Below, piece by piece: positions 1-5,132 of a DNA stretch of 11,957 bases. The DNA lies in NCBI GenBank assembly GCA_016191985.1, contig JACPVB010000190.1, positions 1-11,957 of the forward strand, written 5' to 3'. Within the stretch, counting starts at the first letter, position 1; each line of letters begins with the position of its first letter. The notes under the pieces are model-generated. The model did no database searches. It saw only the letters and a list, made by a program, of their open reading frames with translations, and was not told the DNA's origin. The DNA is from Chloroflexota bacterium (lineage in GTDB: Bacteria; Chloroflexota; Anaerolineae; Anaerolineales; Villigracilaceae). The position numbers and the translations under genes were made by a program.

Positions 1-357
1 CGAACAGCTCAAGCCGTTCGTCGACAGGTGTGCAAACTACTCTTACCCATCAAGGACAAAGTGCATACCTTGACTTCCGATCATGGCAAGGAATTTGCAG
101 ACCACGAACTCATCGCGGAAACGCTTCAACTCAAATTCTATTTCGCGCATCCCTACGCGGCTTGGGAGCGTGGCACGAATGAAAACACCAACGGCTTGCT
201 GAGACAATACTTTCCTAAGAAATCAGATTTCAAAACCATCTCTAATAAAAAGATCAAACGGACCCTCGCTAAGTTGAATTTCAGACCACGTAAAATGCTT
301 CGTTTCAAAACACCTTTTGAGGTGTTCTACAATTTATCTGTTGCACTTACCAGTTGA
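1..357 (+). CDS. IS30-family transposase, C-terminal part (5' end outside window)
   Basis: This is the C-terminal half of the DDE integrase core of an IS30-family transposase. The frame is open from base 1, so the GTG at 28 is not the real start. The visible protein has the TSDHGKEF block, which carries the second catalytic Asp, and the WERGTNENTNGLLRQYFP block, which carries the catalytic Glu. The end, with RPRKMLRFKTPFEVF, is also typical of IS30 transposases. The first catalytic Asp and the N-terminal helix-turn-helix would lie to the left. The TGA stop is within a few bases of the predicted right terminus of the element, as is usual in this family. I see no frameshift, so the copy could be intact, but only about 118 codons can be judged. 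Confidence 0.9.
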   Translation, partial: RTAQAVRRQVCKLLLPIKDKVHTLTSDHGKEFADHELIAETLQLKFYFAHPYAAWERGTNENTNGLLRQYFPKKSDFKTISNKKIKRTLAKLNFRPRKMLRFKTPFEVFYNLSVALTS

Positions 358-360
358 ATT
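1..360 (+). mobile_element. Right end of an IS30-family insertion sequence
   Basis: The transposase above occupies nearly all of this stretch. The last about 22 bases (roughly 339-360, around TTGCACTTACCAGTTGAATT) look like an IS30-type terminal inverted repeat overlapping the transposase stop. The exact boundary is an estimate because the left end and target duplication are outside the window. Beyond it the sequence continues into the reverse-strand hypothetical gene, so the element seems to have landed in or at the 3' end of that gene. Confidence 0.6.
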
Positions 361-693
361 CATCAGGTCAAACGAGACTTTGATTTCGCAATTTGTTTGG
401 AGTACAGGACTCGCATTTATTATCGAACCCAATCCATCATTTTGATATTCGACCCAACCCATGTTTGTGATCGAACATATTATAGGAGATGGCGTCGTGC
501 TGGATATGCTCGCAATCTCTGTTAACCTTGCTTCGGCAGTTGACGTGGCGTCAATGGGGATTTTTGCAATAGTTTTATCGGATTCGCTTTTGATGATGAC
601 GCCAATTAAAGAAACAATAGCAACAAGAAGTAAAACAAAAGCTGATGGAGTTCGCAAAATCTTTTTAGCGGCTTCCACGATTTCATCCTTCAT
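334..693 (-). CDS. Small membrane-anchored hypothetical protein, C-terminus probably IS-derived
   Basis: I do not recognise this 119-residue protein. It has a short charged N-terminus (MKDEIVEAAKKILR), one predicted membrane helix at about residues 17-36 and a Ser/Thr-rich outer region with two Cys, so it looks like a single-pass protein with an extracytoplasmic domain. I chose the ATG at 693; a TTG directly upstream at 696 is possible, and neither has a clear ribosome site. The last about 8 codons and the stop lie inside the presumed right end of the IS30 element. The native C-terminus has therefore probably been lost and replaced, leaving a truncated or chimeric gene. It is read towards the IS. 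Confidence 0.5.
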   Translation of the reverse strand: MKDEIVEAAKKILRTPSAFVLLLVAIVSLIGVIIKSESDKTIAKIPIDATSTAEARLTEIASISSTTPSPIICSITNMGWVEYQNDGLGSIINASPVLQTNCEIKVSFDLMNSTGKCNR

Positions 694-768
694 CAAAAAA
701 CATATTGCTCAAAGAAGTTGCCAAACACAGGTTTGTGCTGCCACCACCCGTATAAGGCTTATAGACAA

Positions 769-795
769 CCGCCGCCTAAAGAAATTAGGCGGCGG
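769..795 (-). terminator. Hairpin terminator downstream of rex
   Basis: There is a perfect 11-base stem: CCGCCGCCTAA (769-779) pairs with TTAGGCGGCGG (785-795) around a 5-base loop. It lies 14 bases past the rex stop. Read on the minus strand it is followed by TTGTCT, a weak U-tract, so termination may be only moderate. Confidence 0.65.
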
Positions 796-809
796 AAAAT
801 TGATTTGCC

Positions 810-1427
810 TTACAAATAATACGTCATCCTTTGCAAATGCGTGGCGGGGTCGATGTGCTGCACCTTCACATTATTTGGCACATTCAAGCTGATGGGGGCA
901 TAATTGAGAATGGCTCTCACCCCAGCCTGCACTAATTTATCGGCAACACTTTGCGCGGCAAAGGCGGGCACGGTGAGCATGGCAATCTTGATGTTCGCGG
1001 CCTTGATGCTCTCCACCATTTTTTCGGTATCGTGCACGATAAAGTCCCCAATCTTTTCGCCGACCTTATCCTGATTGTTATCAAATATCGCCACAATGCG
1101 GAAGCCGCGATTTTGAAAACCCTGGTAATTCGCGAGCGCGTGGCCCATGTCGCCTGCGCCAACCAGCGCCACATCCCAAATGCGGTCAACCTTCAATATC
1201 TCGCGCAGTTTATCGAGCAGGTAGGCAATCGAATACCCTGTCCCTTGCTTGCCGAACTCACCGAATTGTGAAATATCCTTGCGAATCTGCGCGGCTGAAA
1301 TTCCCACATGTTCTCCAAGCTCCTGCGATGAGGTGGTCTTGATGCCATTATCCGCCATGCGCTGAAGCGCGCGCAAATAGACGGGCAGGCGCCCAATGAT
1401 GATATCAGGTATTTTTTCTGCGTTCAT
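810..1427 (-). CDS. rex: Redox-sensing transcriptional repressor Rex
   Basis: Rex is a cytosolic homodimeric repressor that senses the NADH/NAD+ ratio and controls fermentative and respiratory genes. The 205 residues match the family's usual length. A winged-helix DNA-binding domain spans about residues 12-65 (SSQELGEHVGISAAQIRKDIS, then FGEFGKQGTGY). A Rossmann domain follows, with the dinucleotide loop VGAGDMG at 89-95 and an acidic end to the second strand (AIFDNN). The NYAPISLNVP segment and the C-terminal swapped helix are also typical of Rex. The ATG at 1427 is preceded by a good ribosome site (AGGCGAGGG). It stands alone, with about 180 bases upstream that contain Rex-operator-like sequences, so autoregulation is plausible. 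Identification is secure; the regulon is not visible here. Confidence 0.95.
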   Translation of the reverse strand: MNAEKIPDIIIGRLPVYLRALQRMADNGIKTTSSQELGEHVGISAAQIRKDISQFGEFGKQGTGYSIAYLLDKLREILKVDRIWDVALVGAGDMGHALANYQGFQNRGFRIVAIFDNNQDKVGEKIGDFIVHDTEKMVESIKAANIKIAMLTVPAFAAQSVADKLVQAGVRAILNYAPISLNVPNNVKVQHIDPATHLQRMTYYL

Positions 1428-1439
1428 GAGCCCTCGCCT

Positions 1440-1508
1440 TTGTGAAATTTATCCATATAATTTATCATAAAAGTTGATTTAGTGCAATTCACCACAAGTG
1501 TTTCACAA
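1440..1508 (-). promoter_or_regulatory. rex upstream region with degenerate Rex-operator-like sites
   Basis: The known Rex operator is close to TTGTGA-N6-TCACAA. Three partial matches sit upstream of rex. A half site TTGTGAAAT lies at 1440-1448. The minus-strand sequence TTGTGG-TGAATT-GCACTA (1480-1497) matches 9 of 12 operator positions by eye. A half site TTTCACAA lies at 1501-1508. AT-rich sequence between them could hold the promoter, but I cannot place a convincing -35/-10 pair. No single site is a full consensus. Confidence 0.3.
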
Positions 1509-1604
1509 TCAAAACGGTCCGCCGTATGACGCGCCGCTTCTTTCCGTGACCTGAACGTGCTGCCACTCCCAATGCCTCGCCCCGCTGATGGATGGGGAAT
1601 GCCC

Positions 1605-2684
1605 TTATTGAGACACTTTAAGGATCAGGGTATATTTTGTGTAATGAATTTCATTCGTGTTGATTTCAGACAAACGCAGCAAATAAACTGAATCGGCGGC
1701 GACGTTCAACAAACGTATTTCCATGCAGGCCAGCGCAAAGGTGTCCACAACTTGGCCGCTGTTCCACAATTCTATTTGCAGGCCAACGCCCTGGCAGGTG
1801 AGTTGAAAGCCAACCTTCCCGTTATAAGATTTAAACTCGATCCAATCTTCTGTGTCCCCATCCGGTGAAGAGACGTCGCCATTCACTTGTGCCGCCCGCG
1901 CACCCAGCGCCGAAAAGGACAGGCTTGCCAGCGGTGACTGCATTGAATCTCCATCCAGCATGGCTGGCAGGGGTGCATCCGTTGGCGTTGCCTCTCCGTT
2001 TTCAAGAGCCTCTGCGGTTGGGCTGGCAATCCCGATCACGGGCAAAGCATCCGCATTTTCCACTTGCAGAAATTCCAATGCCGCCCAGCCTTTTCCATCC
2101 GCTGAATTTGCAAACTCGATCTGTATCCACGCCCCGCTTTCATCTTTGCCGATCAAAAAGACAACATCATTTGGATTCAACTCACCGAGCGTTTCATAAG
2201 TCGTACCCGGCCCGCTGCGGACATTTATTTTCTGGATGACAAGCCCGCTCACCCCGGCCCCGTTGCCTGCTCCCGATGCAATGACAGGGATCTCCGCTGT
2301 GGCATTGACCTGCACATACTCCGCGCGAATCCAGCCTGTACCCGTCGGCGAATCCGTATAAATGATTTGATACCAGCTTGTGCTTGAGTCCCTCCCAATA
2401 ACTTGAATCTTTGAAAATTGCGGGATCGTACCCAGGTTTTTACTTGCCGTGGAGGTTTCCGCCCGCACATTGACCTGTGTAGTGGTTGTCCCTTCGATGG
2501 GTGGGATGGTCGGCACAGGCGTGGGCGGAGCCAGCGTTTGCGTGGGCAAAGGAACCGCTGAAGGCGGCAAAGTTGCGGTGACAAAATCAGGCGTGGGCGC
2601 TGTATTTTTGCCAGCGCTAGTCACGCCACAACCTGTCAACACGGTCAATGACAAAATGAGGAGAAGGAGGATTGGGTAACGCAC
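1605..2684 (-). CDS. SH3-domain (SH3b) lipoprotein with C-terminal beta domain
   Basis: This is a surface lipoprotein, probably binding cell envelope material; its substrate is unknown. From the GTG at 2684 it begins VRYP, then a hydrophobic stretch and a lipobox LTGC with Cys19, giving about 359 residues. A Pro/Thr-rich linker covers about residues 20-68. Two bacterial SH3 repeats follow at about 70-128 (VNVRAE...GWIRAEYVQV) and 149-210 (INVRSGPGTTYETLG...GWAALEFLQV). The last about 100 residues resemble a PPC-like beta-sandwich, but this is tentative. A longer frame reaches 2756, but that start would lie in the terminator at 2735-2777. The GTG lies 6 bases after a TACAAT box with no ribosome site, so the message may be leaderless. 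Confidence 0.8.
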   Translation of the reverse strand: MRYPILLLLILSLTVLTGCGVTSAGKNTAPTPDFVTATLPPSAVPLPTQTLAPPTPVPTIPPIEGTTTTQVNVRAETSTASKNLGTIPQFSKIQVIGRDSSTSWYQIIYTDSPTGTGWIRAEYVQVNATAEIPVIASGAGNGAGVSGLVIQKINVRSGPGTTYETLGELNPNDVVFLIGKDESGAWIQIEFANSADGKGWAALEFLQVENADALPVIGIASPTAEALENGEATPTDAPLPAMLDGDSMQSPLASLSFSALGARAAQVNGDVSSPDGDTEDWIEFKSYNGKVGFQLTCQGVGLQIELWNSGQVVDTFALACMEIRLLNVAADSVYLLRLSEINTNEIHYTKYTLILKVSQ

Positions 2685-2690
2685 GATACT

Positions 2691-2696
2691 ATTGTA
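2691..2696 (-). promoter_or_regulatory. Putative -10 box for the SH3 lipoprotein
   Basis: The minus strand carries TACAAT six bases before the GTG start codon, downstream of the tRNA terminator. No good -35 is visible. Transcription would start at or next to the GTG. Confidence 0.4.
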
Positions 2697-2734
2697 TCCA
2701 AAAAAATAAATTGCCTGAAATAAAGGTAACGGGT

Positions 2735-2777
2735 TGCAACAAAAAAACCGCCACAAAGGACGGTTTTTTTTGTTGCA
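2735..2777. terminator. Strong bidirectional terminator between tRNA-Arg and the lipoprotein gene
   Basis: A long stem is formed by TGCAAC, seven A and CCG (2735-2750) against CGG, eight T and GTTGCA (2761-2777), with one unpaired T and a 10-base loop. The GC core is followed by a run of at least seven T on either strand, so it would work in both directions. It starts 2 bases past the tRNA-Arg end and isolates that gene from the lipoprotein gene downstream. Confidence 0.85.
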
Positions 2778-2778
2778 G

Positions 2779-2850
2779 TACCCCCGCGCAGACTCGAACT
2801 GCGCTCTTCAGCTCCGGAGGCTGACGCTCTGTCCACTGAGCTACGGGGGC
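2779..2850 (-). tRNA. tRNA-Arg (anticodon CCG)
   Basis: A complete cloverleaf of 72 bases without an encoded CCA end. The acceptor stem is GCCCCCG against CGGGGGT, with a G-U pair at the end and A as discriminator. The D arm is GCTC/GAGC and the anticodon stem TCAGC/GCTGA holds the loop CTCCGGA, giving anticodon CCG, which reads CGG (Arg). The T arm is CGCAG/CTGCG around TTCGAGT, with a 4-base variable loop. It is transcribed alone between the prsW terminator upstream and its own terminator downstream. Confidence 0.95.
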
Positions 2851-2862
2851 GGGCCAAACGAA

Positions 2863-2868
2863 ATTTTA
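2863..2868 (-). promoter_or_regulatory. Putative -10 box for tRNA-Arg
   Basis: TAAAAT on the minus strand ends 12 bases before the mature tRNA 5' end, a sensible distance. The matching -35 would fall against the T-run of the prsW terminator and is not clear. Confidence 0.35.
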
Positions 2869-2883
2869 CCATAGGCGTAGAAA

Positions 2884-2910
2884 AAGGCTGATGAAAGTGT
2901 CACCAGCCTT
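2884..2910 (-). terminator. Terminator after the prsW-like gene
   Basis: On the minus strand AAGGCTGGTGA (from 2910) pairs with TCATCAGCCTT, allowing one G-U pair, and is followed by three further T after the stem's own TT. It lies 27 bases past the stop of the last gene of the four-gene operon. Confidence 0.7.
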
Positions 2911-2936
2911 GAGGTCCAGAAAGAAGCGAATTTTTT

Positions 2937-3905
2937 TTATCTTACCTGCGGAGCCAGGGTAGCCAATTCGCTGCGGAGGGATTCGACAATCGCCGCATTC
3001 CCACTTTCGTCGCCAAGCTTTTTCAACTGTTCTTTTTTGTGAGCCAGCTCGCCGCAGGCATGATAGAAACGTGATGTGGCCCTGCCGCTCAAACTTGCGG
3101 TGGTTAATGTCCAGGGCGATAAGGCCTTTTGATATTGCGCCTGCGAGATCACCCCGGCAGACACTTCTTCGAGCAATTGTTTTTTGACGATGTTGCGTTC
3201 GTTAACGATCAGCCAGATGATGAAACCGAACATCAATGCCCAACCGAACCAGTCGAGCAATGAGCCGATGGCAAGACCTTCCACGCCGCCGATCAGACCG
3301 CCAAACGTGTTGTGAAAGGCGTGGACAGAAATTGCAATGCCGAGTCCCACGAACGGCGCAACGATCTTGATGAGTATGTTTCTGTTCAGGCGCGAGATTG
3401 CGAAACCAATGCCGGTAAACGCGGTGAAGAAGGCGTGCATCCAGCCAACCACGAAGACGCGGATGATTACAAGCAGGAACAACCCGCCCCAGCCGCCTTC
3501 AAGATAACCGTTGCGGTAAATGTACAGCGTGTTTTCCGTGGCGGCAAACCCCAGGCCCACGATGCCGCCGTAGATGATGCCATCCAGAATGGAATCAAAT
3601 TCCCTGCGGAACATCAGGAATACAATTCCAACCGCCAGGCCTTTTAAAATTTCCTCCACCACTGGCGCAACGATGGAGGTTGTGCCGAATTCAGCGGCGA
3701 CTTCTGAATTGGTGACCATAAAAATACCGATGCCGAACACTGTATTAATGACGAATGCCCCGCCTGCGGCGATCACCACGCCCCAGAAAAATGTAGCACC
3801 CAGCAGGGCTTTGGGTTCCTTTTCGTAGCGGTCCAGCCAGTAGACGAAAGCCGCGTATAGAAACATTGGAACAAAACCAAAAAAGATGGAAACGATCAGC
3901 GCCAT
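2937..3905 (-). CDS. PrsW-family intramembrane metalloprotease
   Basis: This is a polytopic membrane protein of the PrsW (CAAX-protease-like) group. In Bacillus, PrsW makes the first cut in an anti-sigma factor; the target here is unknown. Key features among about eight hydrophobic segments are the RYEKEP motif (residues 26-31), EEILK with Glu84-Glu85, the ATEN motif around Glu124-Asn125, His157 in GWMHAFF, and His195/His198 in HAFHN. These fit the family's metal-binding set. A soluble tail of about 80 residues (from about 240) is charged and may be a coiled coil. The ATG at 3905 has a strong ribosome site (GGAGGAGAAT). It is the last gene of the operon, 51 bases after the DUF2344 gene, across a REP-like element. 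Confidence 0.85.
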   Translation of the reverse strand: MALIVSIFFGFVPMFLYAAFVYWLDRYEKEPKALLGATFFWGVVIAAGGAFVINTVFGIGIFMVTNSEVAAEFGTTSIVAPVVEEILKGLAVGIVFLMFRREFDSILDGIIYGGIVGLGFAATENTLYIYRNGYLEGGWGGLFLLVIIRVFVVGWMHAFFTAFTGIGFAISRLNRNILIKIVAPFVGLGIAISVHAFHNTFGGLIGGVEGLAIGSLLDWFGWALMFGFIIWLIVNERNIVKKQLLEEVSAGVISQAQYQKALSPWTLTTASLSGRATSRFYHACGELAHKKEQLKKLGDESGNAAIVESLRSELATLAPQVR

Positions 3906-3927
3906 ATTCTCCTCCGAAATTTATGTT

Positions 3928-3953
3928 ATTGCGAGCGTTCTTTGCGAAGCAAT
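3928..3953. repeat. Degenerate REP-like palindrome
   Basis: ATTGCGAGCG...TGCGAAGCAAT has ATTGC/GCAAT arms and resembles a widespread bacterial intergenic repeat of the form ATTGCGAG...CGAAGCAATC. It sits between the two last operon genes. Only one copy is seen in the window, so the repeat call rests on recognition of the pattern. Confidence 0.45.
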
Positions 3954-3956
3954 CTT

Positions 3957-4586
3957 TTATTTTTGAAAAACCAAACGCGTTCTTTCAACGCGCGTGTATT
4001 CTGGCGCAATGTCCAGCGCATTCAATACTTCTTCGGGGCGGCCTGTGGCGCCGTCGCGTGCGGCGAGCGTCATGCGCAGCCACACGTTGCCGTTGGCTTC
4101 CGTCACCACGCTGAGCATTTCGATCAGCGGACGCAGATCGTAGGATTTACCGCGCCGTTCACGTATGACGGATTCGGACATCATCAGCGCTTCGACCTTG
4201 CGTGTCAATTCTGCGCCGTCAATTGGTTCCGTCAAATGGACTTCGTACGTCGCTGAAAGCACTTGCGTCTGCAGGGCGGGCGCGCGTTCATCCACACTTT
4301 CAACGTGGATGATTTGAATATCCGCTGGCAGATTATCTTTCAGGCGATTTGAAATATTTTCAACTGGAATTTCTTCGTTCAGGCGCACATCCAGCATCTC
4401 GCCGCGGGATGCGAATCCCAACGGCAGGGCGGCGGCAAGGCTGATCTTTGGCTGGGGATGAAACCCCTGTGAATAGGTGATGGGCAGGGCCGCGCGGCGC
4501 ATGGCGCGTTCCCATAAGCGGTGCAGGTCAAGATGACCGGTGTATCTCAGCGCACCTTGTTTTGAAAAAGTGATTCGTACTCTCAT
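3957..4586 (-). CDS. Radical SAM-associated protein, DUF2344 / TIGR03936 family
   Basis: This 209-residue protein is the standalone form of the domain that in other bacteria is found next to, or fused to, the TIGR03960 radical SAM protein. Its biochemical role is not established. The family signature is clear near the N-terminus: FSKQGALRYTGHLDLHR, then RAMRRAALPITYSQGFHPQP and KISLAAALPLGFASRGEMLD (about residues 7-66). A longer frame opens at 4700, but the ATG at 4586 is preferred. It starts the conserved domain, and it overlaps the stop of the upstream gene as TAATG, which implies translational coupling. It shares an operon with the radical SAM gene and a DinB-like gene, so the pair is expected to act together. 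Confidence 0.85.
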   Translation of the reverse strand: MRVRITFSKQGALRYTGHLDLHRLWERAMRRAALPITYSQGFHPQPKISLAAALPLGFASRGEMLDVRLNEEIPVENISNRLKDNLPADIQIIHVESVDERAPALQTQVLSATYEVHLTEPIDGAELTRKVEALMMSESVIRERRGKSYDLRPLIEMLSVVTEANGNVWLRMTLAARDGATGRPEEVLNALDIAPEYTRVERTRLVFQK

Positions 4587-5110
4587 TATTTCGATTCCGA
4601 GGCGATTTGTTTGAGCCAGCGGTTGATTTCCAAACTGGCGCGGCGATATGGTTTGTAGGTATGTTCCGCGATGCGATGGAAAAGGTCGTGGTCGAGGCAT
4701 TGATTATGCGTCAAGTTTTGGAATGAATCCAGGATGTTCGTAAACGCCGCCAGTTCCTGTTCTACGATCTCGTCCATGCCGATGTTTTTGAATTTGTATA
4801 CGACCAGGTGATTGGGCTTTTCTTTTTCAAGCAGGGGTGATTCGTAATCGGGATAGCCGTGCAGTTGCTGAAAATTTTCCAACGCCGTGTACGATGCGCT
4901 TGGCGCATACACTTCGCCGTGCAAAATCTCGGACAGGCGGTCCGCGATGAATTGCTCGCGTGAGAGCACATCTGCCAGCAGGTCTTTTATGGATAAGCCG
5001 CCAGCAACGCCCATCATCGTCAACTTGCGCGCAAAACCCAGCCTGTTGAGCAGGTTTTCAAACTTGTCCCGCTCATGTTGCAGGCGTTCGAGGAAAGTTG
5101 TTTTGTTCAT
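4586..5110 (-). CDS. DinB-like (ClbS/DfsB-type) four-helix-bundle protein
   Basis: A 174-residue all-helical protein, probably cytosolic. The segment GVAGGLSIKDLLADVLSREQFIADRLSEIL (residues about 34-63) matches the start of DinB/ClbS-type bundles, usually written as WSVKDVLAHI..WE. The end (AEHTYKPYRRASLEINRWLKQ) matches their last helix. Some members are metal-dependent thiol transferases or genotoxin-resistance proteins. Here the usual His positions appear to be Asp (LLAD) and Pro/Arg/Ser (YKPYRRAS), so the usual metal site is probably missing and I assign no activity. It sits 13 bases after the radical SAM gene and couples by TAATG to the DUF2344 gene. No ribosome site is obvious before its ATG. 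Confidence 0.6.
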   Translation of the reverse strand: MNKTTFLERLQHERDKFENLLNRLGFARKLTMMGVAGGLSIKDLLADVLSREQFIADRLSEILHGEVYAPSASYTALENFQQLHGYPDYESPLLEKEKPNHLVVYKFKNIGMDEIVEQELAAFTNILDSFQNLTHNQCLDHDLFHRIAEHTYKPYRRASLEINRWLKQIASESK

Positions 5111-5118
5111 TTAACGAA

Positions 5119-5132
5119 GGAGATTAATCTCC
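5119..5132. repeat. 14-base perfect palindrome at the radical SAM stop
   Basis: GGAGATTAATCTCC is its own reverse complement, covers the TAA stop of the radical SAM gene and ends 8 bases before the ATG of the DinB-like gene. It could be a restriction-like or regulatory palindrome, or chance. Its minus-strand copy places the GGGAG ribosome-site-like bases in the left half of a hairpin. Confidence 0.4.

Noticed and set aside
461..892. Plus-strand frame of 143 codons across the hypothetical gene and rex end
   Set aside because: It runs through the rex terminator hairpin and the reverse genes, with no recognisable domain.
1852..2239. Plus-strand frames inside the SH3 lipoprotein gene
   Set aside because: Antisense shadows of a well-supported gene; composition is low-complexity and no ribosome site or homology is seen.
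2934..3000. Poly-T at 2931-2938 as a plus-strand terminator
   Set aside because: No upstream gene on the plus strand and no stem directly before it; it lies just past the PrsW-like stop on the other strand.
3957..4700. Longer start (4700) for the DUF2344 gene
   Set aside because: The extra 38 residues overlap the DinB-like gene and do not match the family; the ATG at 4586 sits in a TAATG coupling and begins the conserved domain.
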